A stretch of DNA of 64,000 nucleotides. Origin: Echinometra lucunter (taxonomy: Eukaryota; Echinodermata; Echinoidea; Camarodonta; Echinometridae). This document shows, piece by piece, positions 44,169 to 55,250 of this stretch. The notes below the pieces were generated by a model. It saw only the letters and a list, made by a program, of their open reading frames with translations, did not search any database and was not told the DNA's origin. The first letter of the stretch is position 1, and each line of letters begins with the position of its first letter. The position numbers and the translations under genes are program-made. Location of the stretch: contig CM057155.1 of the NCBI GenBank assembly GCA_029962745.1, positions 29,712,483 through 29,776,482 on the forward strand, read 5' to 3'.

Positions 44169-44678
44169 TTATTTATTTTCGTTTAATTCGAGGGGTTTGG
44201 TACAAGCGGGGCATGTCGGACGGGTGGGCAGAGGGTCCTTCCAAGACGATCCGTCGATCACCATGCGATGGAATAGACAGTTGGGGTGGAAATAGGTTTG
44301 GTCGCAACACGCCGTCTGGACGACTTCACCGTTGTCGGCTGTGCGGCAGACGTTGCAGGTGCGTTTCAGGTACGATGAAGGGTTGGGGGGTTTTTCGCAC
44401 AGTGCTCGACACACTCGATGCAAGGTTGCGATGAGAGGCTGACAAAAGTTGAAATTGTCTCGAACCAGGTCGAGGCATAGTTTGGCAATGGATTTTTCGT
44501 CCAGGTCGATGGGCCGAATACCGCAATCTCTTACGGCGTGGCCAAAGATATCGTAGAAAACCTCCTCCTCCTTGGCAAATTCGTCCAGGATGAGGCCAAT
44601 GACTCTGTTTTTAGCGTGGCCTAACAGAAAGGGCATCTGAAATGCCAGGTTGAGGCGTTGTAGCTGTCGCGTGTCCAT
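44169..44678 (-). CDS. RING-type zinc-finger protein (copy B, intact)
   Basis: The protein is identical to the one at 31997-32506, with all eight or nine putative zinc ligands kept. That neither copy is broken suggests the frame changes elsewhere follow homopolymers, not a general relaxation of selection. Confidence 0.85.
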   Translation of the reverse strand: MDTRQLQRLNLAFQMPFLLGHAKNRVIGLILDEFAKEEEVFYDIFGHAVRDCGIRPIDLDEKSIAKLCLDLVRDNFNFCQPLIATLHRVCRALCEKPPNPSSYLKRTCNVCRTADNGEVVQTACCDQTYFHPNCLFHRMVIDGSSWKDPLPTRPTCPACTKPLELNENK

Positions 44679-44881
44679 GTTGCGAACGTGCCGTGGCGGT
44701 GCTTGCTATTTATGGGGTTTAGGAAACTACACGGCTGTCAGTTCCTCCGGCTGTAGCGGAAGACGGGCGAGTATCTCCTTCTACTAGTCGTTGTTCTTTT
44801 TCTTGATGTAGTGGCTGTCTATTTATCCGTGGATATCTGGTTGCCGGATGATGATACCGCCTTGCTCTTCTCAGGTACCGA

Positions 44882-47008
44882 CTAAGTGAGCAGGCAGGTG
44901 CAACTTTTAGGCGGTCGACTAGTCTTTTTGTGGGCCTCATCCTCTGCATCCGGGCAGCCGCAGCCTTTGGGGGGTCGAGGAAAATCTTGCTGAGCTTCGT
45001 CCTCTTCATCCGATGATTCCGATAACCGTATGGCCCTTGTCCTCCTCTTAAGCCGTAACCCACCATCTTCGTCGTCATCATCATCATCATCATCATCTTG
45101 TTGTTGTTGTTCTTTTTTCATTCGTCGGCTCTTCCTTTTGCGATGGGCAAGAGCCCTCTTCCGGAGTGACCGGGAATAACTTGTTTCTCTAGTCAGACGG
45201 GGATAGAGGGATTTGTTGTTTGGATCCGTGGTCATCAATCTGGCCCGGCCCATTTTCATCCACTTGTCCATGTTCTCGTTGAGAAGCATCGCAGAGTGTT
45301 TGAGTTTGTTTTCAACAATCCTCTCGGTGTTTTGGCGGCCCTGGACCAGACCCACAACATAATCGTGAAAGAGGGTAGGCGGACAGTTTCCTGTGCCTCC
45401 CTCATCTTCGTATTCGTACTCTACCTCATCGTAGACGGTCTGGATGATGTCGGTAATGTTCTCGTCTTTGATAGATAGTGTTTTGCAGAGGGTAGATTCC
45501 AACATACCTGGCTTGATGCCGTAATACGCTTGCTGCGGCCCCAAGGAGATGAAGCCCGGTTCGTAAAACATGCAGAAGGTGTTGAGCTGGGCCAGGGCCT
45601 GTGTCGAGCTGAGGAGAGCGTGTTTCTGGGACAGTTTGAGGATGGTGTTTATCAAGTTTCGACCGTGCAGGGTACCGTTGGAGGGTTCGTTGTTGGATCC
45701 TCGACAGTCAATGTGCACAAGGTGTTGAATTTTGAGAGGCCGCTTTTTCGCGGCCTCCATGCGTTTGGAGATATAGTTAGCCAAGAAGCCTCGTATAAAG
45801 TTGTCCAAGGTCCTGCATCGCATGGCAAGATTGTCGCCTGTCCAGGCTCTCACCGTTCGGTCCCAGTCTTGTTTCCGCTCCACGCGCCACGCATTGAAAA
45901 CAATCAGGTCGGCGTCGTCTAAGGGAAGATGATCGAAATCGGTTGGATTCTCAAAATCGTAGGGAACGGGGACGATACGGGGAAGGGTGGTGAGAGCAGC
46001 CATCAAGCGCTCGATCCTGCTTCTTAAATCGGCCATGTTGTTGGGGCGAGTGGTCACGTAGATGGTGTCCATCACGCCGGTGCGGCAGAGTTGTTCGAGT
46101 AGACAAGCACCGAAATTTGTGCGGCCGCCTACGAGCAAGACCTTTTTGTTTTTGAGACCCTTCCATCGGTGATGGGTTGGAAAATTTTGTGAAGCGGACG
46201 GCATGTCCTGGGAAATACACCGTTCACAGGTATGGGTGTGAAAATAGATGCTTTTCATGTAGGATTCGTCGGAACGGTATTCGTTGCATACGACGCACCT
46301 TCTGTTGCCGTAGAAATTTCCGGCCGGTACCACGCCGCCGCAATATCCCCGTCCGTTTTCATCGTTGCGGCCTTGATTGAGGAAGCCTTCTCGGTAGACG
46401 TTGTAAAAAGTGTCGTCGTTGATGGCCAAGCGGTACTCGTCGTCGTACCAGGCGGAGAGTCTAGCCGAACACCGGCAGAGTCTTCGGATGGAGCTGGGGT
46501 GTTGCAAGAGAAATGTCTTGGTGGTTTTGAAAGATCGGGTGTACTCTGGACTGTAGGTGATGGTATGGGTGGACGGTTCGTAGACCAACATGGTCATGGT
46601 GCAGTCGTAGGGCTCGTAAACATCCTCCGGGCAGTCGACTGCGAGGTAAATGACGTTCAAGGCAATGTCCGTGGCGTCATCGGATTGGGGCGGATCTTGG
46701 CAAAAGATATCGGAAAAGGCATTCTTGAAAGCGATGGGATTGCTGCAATAGACGTCGATGTCTCCCGGTAGAAGTCGAGAGTAGACGGATCTTTGGTTTT
46801 CATCGAGGCCTTTGCAGTCTGCGGCCACAGCTTCGGCGAAAGATGCGTGATTTTTCAGTTGGGCGCATCTATCTGCGAATGCCACGAAGGAACCGCTGAC
46901 GAACCAGCCCCGATATGTCAAGAGCTCGTCAATCCTCTTCTCTCCGATCCGCCTGGCTTTCAGAATTTCAACCAGGCTGTTACGCATAAAGTCGCAGGTG
47001 GATGCCAT
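44882..47008 (-). CDS. Nucleotidyltransferase / zinc-binding / SDR fusion protein (copy B, intact)
   Basis: The complete 708-residue frame, starting at ATG 47008. An in-frame GTG three codons earlier is less likely, because the ATG sits in the duplicated start region. Order: helical N-terminus, nucleotidyltransferase core with Gly39-Ser40 and Asp83/Asp85, a Cys-x2-Cys plus Cys-x2-Cys site at 238-264, Rossmann region from about 285 with GGRTNFGA, a helical segment with YYGIKPG, then an acidic and Lys/Arg-rich tail. The GSF...PGDIDVY form of the core is the one found in many fungal and large-DNA-virus nucleotidyltransferases. The gap between GS and DxD (about 43 residues) is longer than in minimal enzymes. 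Substrate unknown. Confidence 0.88.
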   Translation of the reverse strand: MASTCDFMRNSLVEILKARRIGEKRIDELLTYRGWFVSGSFVAFADRCAQLKNHASFAEAVAADCKGLDENQRSVYSRLLPGDIDVYCSNPIAFKNAFSDIFCQDPPQSDDATDIALNVIYLAVDCPEDVYEPYDCTMTMLVYEPSTHTITYSPEYTRSFKTTKTFLLQHPSSIRRLCRCSARLSAWYDDEYRLAINDDTFYNVYREGFLNQGRNDENGRGYCGGVVPAGNFYGNRRCVVCNEYRSDESYMKSIYFHTHTCERCISQDMPSASQNFPTHHRWKGLKNKKVLLVGGRTNFGACLLEQLCRTGVMDTIYVTTRPNNMADLRSRIERLMAALTTLPRIVPVPYDFENPTDFDHLPLDDADLIVFNAWRVERKQDWDRTVRAWTGDNLAMRCRTLDNFIRGFLANYISKRMEAAKKRPLKIQHLVHIDCRGSNNEPSNGTLHGRNLINTILKLSQKHALLSSTQALAQLNTFCMFYEPGFISLGPQQAYYGIKPGMLESTLCKTLSIKDENITDIIQTVYDEVEYEYEDEGGTGNCPPTLFHDYVVGLVQGRQNTERIVENKLKHSAMLLNENMDKWMKMGRARLMTTDPNNKSLYPRLTRETSYSRSLRKRALAHRKRKSRRMKKEQQQQDDDDDDDDDEDGGLRLKRRTRAIRLSESSDEEDEAQQDFPRPPKGCGCPDAEDEAHKKTSRPPKSCTCLLT

Positions 47009-47432
47009 TGTGACCACCCGCTCGGTAGAAGCCGCTTGGAAACTGCTCGCGGATTGCTCGTGCGCTCGATTTATACGGGTTCTGGTCGCGCCGTTCAGTT
47101 CGACCGTCAGGTGTCACTGTTGCCGTTGCGACAGGGCGCGATCGTGAGAGGAGTGACAGCGGTAAAAAACGAGTATCTTTCAAGGAGCACTAGCCCAAGC
47201 TGATGAAAATGAGGATGGATGCCATACCCGCTCGGTGGAACCCGCTTGGAAAATGCTCGTCGATTGCTCGTCGATTGCTCGTGGGCTCGATTTATATTGG
47301 TTCTGGTCGCGCCGTTCAGTTCGACCGTCAGGTGTCACTGTTGCCGCTGTGATAGGGCGCGATCGTGAGAGGAGTGACAGCGGTAAAAACGAGTATCTTT
47401 TTAGGCGCACTACCCAAGCTGATGAAAATGAT
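46996..47432 (-). repeat. Tandemly duplicated promoter and start region (copy B)
   Basis: Mirror of 29252-29688: two units of about 218 bp. The productive ATG is at 47008 and the upstream unit's ATG at 47225 opens only a short frame. Presence in both copies argues against an assembly error. Confidence 0.85.
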
Positions 47433-47547
47433 GATAAAGAAGAAAAAGAAGAAGACGGGTATTCATGCTCAAGCTTCTTTAATAAAAACAAAACAGAACG
47501 AAAGAGAACCTGCCAACGCGGAGCTTCCTTTCGTCGGGTGACTCGCA

Positions 47548-49599
47548 CTACCACTTTGGATGTCGCGGCATGACCTCGTCGGGTGGCGTCTCGTTTTGAA
47601 TCAGAATGTCGAACATCGTGCGAATGTTCCGGCAATAGCGTTTGACGCGCGGATGGCTGACATCTACAGTTTGGAGGTACGCCCTTGTTTCCTCGAGATA
47701 CCTCTTCAGCGACGACGACCGTAACCGTGACAAAATTGTGTTCTCCATGGCCAAACGGAAAAAACGGTCGTACTCGTTGCTTAGGTATCCAATCTTCAAG
47801 AGATCTACGGCTTTATCTAAAAACGTGTCTAATCGAGGGAGCCAATCGAAGCGCCGCTGCCCCAGTCGTAAGGTATACACCACGACGACCGCGTAAGCCA
47901 AGGCAACTTGCAGGAAGGAAACGGCGAAATCAAAGTCAGGCGCGTCCCACGTTCCGTCCCGTTTCTCGAGCACTCGGTCGATAAAGTAGGCTTTCTGCAT
48001 GGCGCAGAAGGCTTTCCTCTGTTGAGACGTTACCGCTGAATCCTCATCGGTCGGGGCAAGCATGAAAAGTCGGGTACATATGGCGATGGCATTTTTGTAA
48101 TTCACCATGGTCCTAAAGTCCTTTTTACTGTATTTTGTAATCTCGGCGTCCTCCTTCTTTCCGTGTTGGACGTAGACATCAATGACTTGTTCCATCAATT
48201 TAAAGAGATGATGGGAAGCGCGCAAGTTTATCGCGTCACCGGAGAGGTCTATCCCGTCATGAAGAATAGCGTAAATTTCGTGCAAGGCATCGTACAGCAA
48301 TTCACACAGCGCATCTTGCGCATATCCGCCCCGTTCCAACACTCTCGTTCCCAGTTCGAGGGCGAGCCGCAACAAGTGATCGATGTGCATTAACCCACGA
48401 TGCAAATGGTCTTCCGACGTGGCAGAGGGAGTTTGGGGACCGTGTATTCCATAGAGCACGCACTGCTCGTAGACTTTGTCGTATGTTTTGCCATAAAAAA
48501 ATCTGGCCGCGTGAGAAGACACCACGCTAAACGCCCTTTGGAAAATTTGGACCCAATTTTCCACGGTCTGCGAGTATACCCATTGGAGGAAATCATGCCG
48601 ATGACCGTAGCGGGCGAAGAAATAGTCGTAAAATTTGTCGACGGTAGCAAAACTTTTCACAAAGCGATCGATGGTACGCTGGCACGAGTGGGCCGAGGTG
48701 ATGTCATTCAAATGCAGCTTTTTGAAGTGGTCGGTCGGTAGAAGTAGCACTGGTTCGGCGTCCACCTGGCATCCAGACACGTCCAGCTCTTGCAATTCGG
48801 GCAGATGCTTCAGATAGTCGCAACAATCCGTGTAGGTGGACGCGTCGTCTCCGTGCTTCTCGGTATAAGGAGTGGCATCGATGGACAGATCCAACACTCG
48901 CAATCGTGTCAAATTTTGGATGATGCGATGTTTCAATTCGGGCATACGGACACAGTTTTGAAGAACGAGCTCCGATATGCATCCACGGCCAAGTCGGGTG
49001 GCAATGAAGGGTCCTAACCGGAATGCGCTGTTCAATCTGATTGTCGACAGATTGGGCATGACGTTCAATACCATGGAAGCAATCCGCGAGGGTGGATCGC
49101 ATGCTATCAGGGTAAGCGTTTTGAGCGATTTGAATTTTTCAAATACGCCGGGAGAATCCTCGCTCTTGCTCTCGAACAGGCGATAACATCCCGTCAAATC
49201 TAAGACGCGTAAATTGGGACAATAGTCCGCCAACACCCGTAGATGGTCCAACTCGAAGTTGGTGCAGAATCTTGCTCGGAGCAGTAGGAGTCCCTTGCAA
49301 TCGTTGTTCGCTCTCGCAAAATTTCTCTTCCATTGCTTCACGCTTATGGTGGTGGAAAAGGAAACGTCAATACTGGTCTTTTTCTTCAAGAAACCTCGCT
49401 CACAGAGTAAATCAAAAATACGGGGTTCAAATTTATTTCGAAGCGCGCATTGTTTACAATGTCAGCGTCGCAGAGGTTAACCATGCGTTCCAATTCGGCA
49501 GGATCCCATCGGCTGAAATCGGTGTCGCTCAAAACGTCGACGGCGGAGTAAGCTTTTAAAGGTGCGGGGACGTTCATGATCGTCTTCTTGTATCGTCAT
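47548..49599 (-). CDS. Leucine-rich-repeat protein, ZYG11-like paralogue (copy B, broken near the start)
   Basis: The 47548-49389 part is one open frame of 613 residues covering the LRRs and the helical half. The first ~70 codons from ATG 49599 are split by a one-base loss in a CATTGTAAACAA context (near 49462), compared with copy A. Copy A has its own one-base loss a little further on (near 27272), where copy B is open. Each copy thus repairs the other. Residues 60-230 of the long frame hold the LRRs (LRVLDLTGC to LQELDVSGC), and the rest is alpha-helical. Confidence 0.78.
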
Positions 49600-49722
49600 C
49601 CGAGGCGGCGTTGTTTTAGTACGTCTGTAAATTGTAACTAGAACGACCGGTAGAGCGTTTATACCGTGCGTACGTGCGAGGCCGTCTTTTGTTCTCGTTA
49701 TCGTCCTTGCTATTTCGTTTAT

Positions 49723-50357
49723 TTAATCGACGTCGTCTATATCGCTGGCGACGGCACCGTCGGAGTCGTAAACAAGGTCGAAGAGAAGGTTGTTGACTCG
49801 AAATCCGATCACGACAATGACAAACCCGTTAGGACCGTATGTTCTGCACTGTTGAAGGAGCCCGACAATTTTGTCATGGCCGACCCCCTTTTCATTCACC
49901 TCCAGAAGATACACGTCGAGACCTTCTTTGTCGTCGGCGTTTTTCCGTTTACTCTTGTCGGCTATGAATGAAACGGGAGCATTGAGATGGACGGTCAACT
50001 TCCTATCGGTAGGTTCGATGACGTCGAAGAGCATGTCGACTGTGCGACCTACCACGTCCCAGGTTTCCGGCCCTACTTTTATAAAAATATGCACTGTTCC
50101 TAGACTATGCTTGTCGTATTTGTAAGCCAGGCATTTACTCGCCAGTGTCTAAAAAAAGCATCGTGATGTACGTTTGGTCGTCCTCCTGTTCTTTGTGTTG
50201 TCGTTCTTCCGGCTCCAAACACTTTGTCGTAGGCGTCGACGTGGCCCGCAACCAACGTACGATCGTATTTTGAAGCCAAGGTAAAACAACCGGCGATCCT
50301 CCTTTCCTCCTGTCTCGGCTGCTCGGCGTTGTGAAAGTTCAGTGGAAGCTGTTCCAT
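49723..50357 (-). CDS. Unrecognised ~210-residue protein (copy B, frameshifted)
   Basis: Second copy of the gene at 26316-26955. The N-terminal frame (50100-50357) and the C-terminal frame (49723-50094) each cover about half and meet near 50100-50160. The C-terminal half is hydrophobic-strand-rich and ends in an acidic tail. No family recognised. Confidence 0.65.
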
Positions 50358-50507
50358 CTGGAACCGCCAACTCGTCTCTTACTTGTGTATATGGGGGTAT
50401 TTATATTTTCTTGCACGGGACACAATGTCACTAGATTATGGGGTGATGGGATTGAAGCACGTCGACAACTACTTTGAGAACTAAACCAAAAAAAAAATCT
50501 TTCGTCC

Positions 50508-52203
50508 TTATTTGTTCTCTTTTCTTTTTTTGTGGCTCGCCGTACACTCGCTCGATTTTCGATTGCTGCGGCTGATGCGAAACAGATTGTAAAAGAACGA
50601 ACGGAAGCCTTTTCTCCTCCTCGTCGTCGTGGTGGTGCTGCTGGTGCTGGTGATGCTGCTCCTCAAACTCTCCTCCCGCTTCAGTTCCTCCAGATATCCC
50701 GCAGCCAATGCCGTTCTGCGATGCGATGGACCAAGTAGACGATTTCGTATGCGGTATGCTTGCCGGGCGAGTGTCATCGCCTCATCGTGCATCTGCAGAT
50801 CGGAGTAAACCATGCTGGAGTTTTTTAGCACCAAGGCCATGCCCGCTCCGTCCTCGTATCCAGTCTCAATTAAAATATTTCGGGCGCCTCGATACTCCTT
50901 TAAAGCCATGTCGTACAAACAACGTATTTTCTTGGCCTGAGCCAATTGGTAAAAGCAGGCCCCGACGTTCGAGAGGGTGACTGCGTAAGTGTGGGGTCTG
51001 TTGTACCTCGTCGGGTACAACGCATTGTCGGCTGTGCGGTGATAATGCAGGGATTTTTCCCAGTCTCCTTGATCGAAATAGAGCGATCCCAAGCTGTTCA
51101 AGGCACCCGCCAAGGAATAGGGTCTAGCCCCGCCTGCTCGCAGTTGATGGATAGATTTCAATAACGTATTCGCGCATCCGCTACCAAACTCCTTCAGACA
51201 TCGTCCGTAGACGATGCGCAAGTCCGGGTCATCGTCTCCGTTGTCGATTTCCGCTTCCAAGGTTCGAATCGAGTTTTCTAAAATTGCTCTGTGATTTCTT
51301 TTCTTACCGTCCTCTTCTTTCTGAGATAATTGATTGAAGTACCACGCCAAACACAAGGCCCGTTCCTTGGTGGTGCCCTCTTTCTGGGCACGGTGTTTGA
51401 AATATGCCAGTCTCTCCCCCAAAGGAAGCACGGTTTCTGCATAGTCGCAGAAATCGTCGTCTACCCGCCACTCTGGGGAGCCATCGACGAATCTCGCTAC
51501 TTTCGTCTCTGCGGTCACCAAAACATTCTAAGAACGGGTGGAGCGTCATGCCAGCGTCAATATCATAAAATTGCTTGAAGTTACGTTCCTCCCTTTCCAG
51601 AACTCCCTGTGGAAATTTCGTATCGACGCTACTCCTCAGCCGGTCCAACAGTCGGTAACATCTCTTCTGAAAGAGACACAGGCCTTCGACAAAATGCTTG
51701 CGCGTGACTTCGTCGCCGTTCTTCATTTTGATGAGGACGAAAGAACGAACCAGCGGGTGAACGGCCAGTGTACGCTGTTCCAAAGGCACTTGCACGCGAC
51801 TTTTGCCGAACATTTCCTCGTCTTCGTGATTCCAAGGTCCTGGGAATGCGCAGAGGCGAATCCAAATGGTCCGGTCCTGCGTCGAGAGCGAAGAAAAAAC
51901 ACGGTCTAAATAGCGAAGGGAGTCTTGCCTCTGTTTGCAATCGGGATCTCTGCAATACGGAGGGTTGATACCTTCTCGATCATCCCGTCGTCTGCACCGC
52001 AAATTGTACACATAATTCAAGGCATCCACGGGCAGCCCCGCCGCGCAGTCGGAGCGTTGGCAGTTGACTGTGTCGGGATTCTCGGAGCGTTTTGCCGGGA
52101 TGGAGCGTACTAGAAGCAAGCAATCCGAGCAAGCCCGCTCCTTCTCTCTTCCTAAGGCGGCGCTAAGAGAAAAAGCCTTTGGTTCGTGAAGAGAAAAATC
52201 CAT
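50508..52203 (-). CDS. TPR protein 2 with STAND/NLR-like winged-helix region (copy B, frameshifted)
   Basis: Second copy of 24477-26165. Frames 51304-52203 (N-terminal and winged-helix-like part) and 50508-51521 (TPR part) overlap. A single-base change near 51500-51510 switches the frame. The C-terminal tail reads as Ser/Thr then Arg-rich here and Ala/Pro/Arg-rich in copy A, so which tail is real is undecided. Confidence 0.75.
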
Positions 52204-52400
52204 GTTCCATCAATAAGAATGCAGCGAAGGTGTGGTGGATTTTAAATACACCACCGATTGCGCTTCGTTCCGTCGTGTTTAACGGTATTCGCGGGGCGAA
52301 ACGTACGTCACGTACGAGCCAGGCAATCGTTTTCTTGTTATTTAAAGAAGGAAACGGCCGGGAAGAAGGGCCAGGGGAATGATAGACAAACGACAGAGAG

Positions 52401-53770
52401 ATGAGATTTTCGAAGCGTCAAGTGGAGCAGCTGCAGGATGCCACCGATCTTTTCCAGAAGGATTTTGCCAAGGCACTGTCGTTGAAGCGAAAGAAGAAGG
52501 CCGCTTTCACGCACGTACTCCGTCGGTTCCAGTACGCGCAGTTTCCGAACGACGGCGAAGGGAATGAATGGTTGCACATCGCCGTGGAGCTTATGATGAC
52601 GCTCGAACAGAGGCTGTCTTTTTATAGGACGTGCAAGGCCAGAGCACTGACAGGTGGGAGACTGCAGCTGCATGCGGAGTTTAGCTGCTACGAATCGATG
52701 CAGTTGCTGGATCTGGGCTACGATGCAGAAGACGTGATTCCCTTGTTGGAAGAAGCGGAGGCTATCCTAGATCGACTTCCACGTGGGGATTCGCGGTCCG
52801 TGCGTCTAAGCTACGCCACGCTGAACTTCTGCCGAGGTCGCGCCCTCCTTCGCCGGGAAGAAGGGAATTCAGAAAAAAAGGAAGGAGAAGGGCTTCAACG
52901 ATTGAAAGCTTGCCTGGCAATACGCGAGGAGCTTCTCGGAGATCATCTATTTACGGAACGGACGCTGACGTTGATGGGACTGGCAGCGGAGCGTGCCGCC
53001 CGTAGCGCAACGGGGTACAATCGCGAAGGCTTGATACGAGCTATGGGGTACTACGATCGATCGTTTGGCATGTGCAGGAGGATAACGGGTTCGAAGACCG
53101 TACACGTGGATGTACCGCATATCTTGGTGAACATCGGGTCGTGCCTGCACGGGATGTCGATGTTGAATTTGGCGTTGGGATTTTTCGAGAGGTCTTTGGA
53201 AGTGGAGCGCGATCTCGGCATCGAGGGAACTAACGGCAGCTGTACCACGTTCAAGAATATAGGGGCGATTCATTTTGCGCAAAACAGATTGGCCGACGCC
53301 CTCCGTTTTGGCCTGCTATCTGTCGAAGGACGGCAAACGCTGCTGGGAATGCACCCCGACACGGTTCGCAGTCTCTACTTTGTGGGAGTCGTCTACGCGA
53401 GGTGCCAAAAGTACGAAAATGCCCGGTATTACTTGGACCGTGCGTTGGATATGGAAGAGGAATTGTGGAGACGGGGCAAACGTCACAGTTGGGACTGGAG
53501 AAGCCTGAAGGATGAACTTGTCCACGTTCTCTTTAAGCAGGGTGCGGGGAAGTGGTGTTGAGCCAGTACCTCCAGCGATTCGAAGAGGCGGAAGACAAGA
53601 ATAGCCGAGAGGAGAAAATGGTTGAACCACCGATCGACCGACACGGCAAGAAAAGAGAACGAGGGGGTTGGTTCACGGTGGAGATGTAGAAGATGAGGAG
53701 GAGGAAGAGGAAGAAGAAGAAGAAGAGAAAGGGGATGGGGAGAGAAAGAAAAAGAAAGAAAGAATAGGGA
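52401..53770 (+). CDS. TPR protein 1 (copy B, truncated by an indel)
   Basis: Open from ATG 52401 to 53561, 386 residues covering all the TPRs. One G fewer in GTGCGGGGAAGTGG (near 53547) than in copy A causes an early stop and removes the Glu/Lys-rich tail. Otherwise it matches 22903-24279. It shares the divergent promoter with TPR protein 2. Confidence 0.8.
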
Positions 53771-53912
53771 GTGATACTGCCCTCTCGAGTTCATTCACAC
53801 TATCTCTTCTCCCCTCACCCTAGCCATGTGTCCGTGTTTGCATATATATATATATATACACATGAACAGATGAAAAGATATTGGAAAGTGGAAATACAGA
53901 CACCTTGTTGTT

Positions 53913-55195
53913 TTAGTAATCATTCAACAGTTCTTTTCTCCAAACATCTTGTACGACATTGGCTACCGTTGTTTGTCGATCTGTACTTTGCCTTTCTTCG
54001 CGTTTTCCTTTCGCCCTCCCTCCTCTTTTCCCGCTTGCTCTCGCTACCGTGTGCGTCGACGAGGAAGCGGCGGAGGAGGAGGAGGAAGAGAGAGGCCGCA
54101 GCCGACACGCGGAGGTGGTACATTCAAACGGACGGTATCGCTGTAGAGTATATTTTCGTTGATTTGCTTAAAATTGAAACGTTTGAAGGTACAAATGGCT
54201 TTTTCTAACTTTTTGATCGTCTCGTAGCTCATCAATCCGGTGGCTTTATCGTGGTCGTTGTGGTCGATGTTGTTGTCGTGTCTTTTAGAATAAAAGATGA
54301 ATTTTTTAAAGATGTCCTCTCCGCTACTAGACACTCGGGTACCCTTATAATTGGTCGATTCTTCCAAAGCCTCTACAAACTGTTGACCCACAGACTCGAT
54401 TTCTGGACGGTAGGCATCGCACTTGGTGGCGTGAGTTCCTACCAAGGCACAACCTACTCGGAAGCGATAGAGCCGAGCGAGTCTTCGCTGTTCCTTTTGG
54501 CGATGAGGAAGGTGATCGTAGTTGTAGCACTTGGAACGGTGTAAGTTGGAGAGGTAGATGAACGAAAATCGAGAATTCCTCTCGGTTTCTCGTTGTGGAT
54601 GGGAGAAGATGGAGCGATAAAACAAGATGGTTTTCTTCCGAGGGTTCCATGCCAAGGCGTTATTCTTCTGGTAAACGAAAAGTGCCTCGTGATACTCTGG
54701 GCAAGTGATCGGGTTCGTCGGATCCAATCTGTTGAGACAGACCAGGTGTAGACGATCGTGATGGGGATGAAAAATACGGTACTGATTTTGCACGAGATGT
54801 TGGATGGCGCGCAGTAGATTGTTCTTTCTCACGATGTTGCCGCTGGTATGGACGGCGGTCGTACTGTTCCGCGGTATCAGAATTCCAAAGTTTAAAATAT
54901 CCGTCGTTTTATCGAGGGACATGGCATCGAGTTGATAAATTGGAATATACAACCGTTGATCGCCGCTATACCGAGGAGACATCCATTCTTCGGCACGGGT
55001 GAGGTCAAACCTGCAATGGCTCATGAGACTGCAGACGGTAATCTTGGAATAGTCTACCCATACGTCGGTCTTCAGGGCGTCCACCAACTTTTTCATGGGA
55101 AGAGATAAATTGGTCGGTATGGCGTAGCCGTCACCGCCCCTGCACAGAACGCGTTGGACGTGGGCCCTGTTATCCCAGGCATACCGATGGAGCAT
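53913..55195 (-). CDS. Unrecognised virus-like protein W (copy B, broken near the 3' end)
   Basis: Open from ATG 55195 to 54044 (383 codons). It then breaks in the CCTCCTCC/serine-coding run, where copy A is open to the stop that corresponds to 53913. It is on the same strand as, and 55 bp downstream of, the helicase-like gene, so the two may be co-regulated. No recognisable domain. Confidence 0.75.
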
Positions 55196-55250
55196 GGTGT
55201 AGAGGAAAAATGAAAGTGCAGATAAACCAATACGTAATTATCGATAAACA

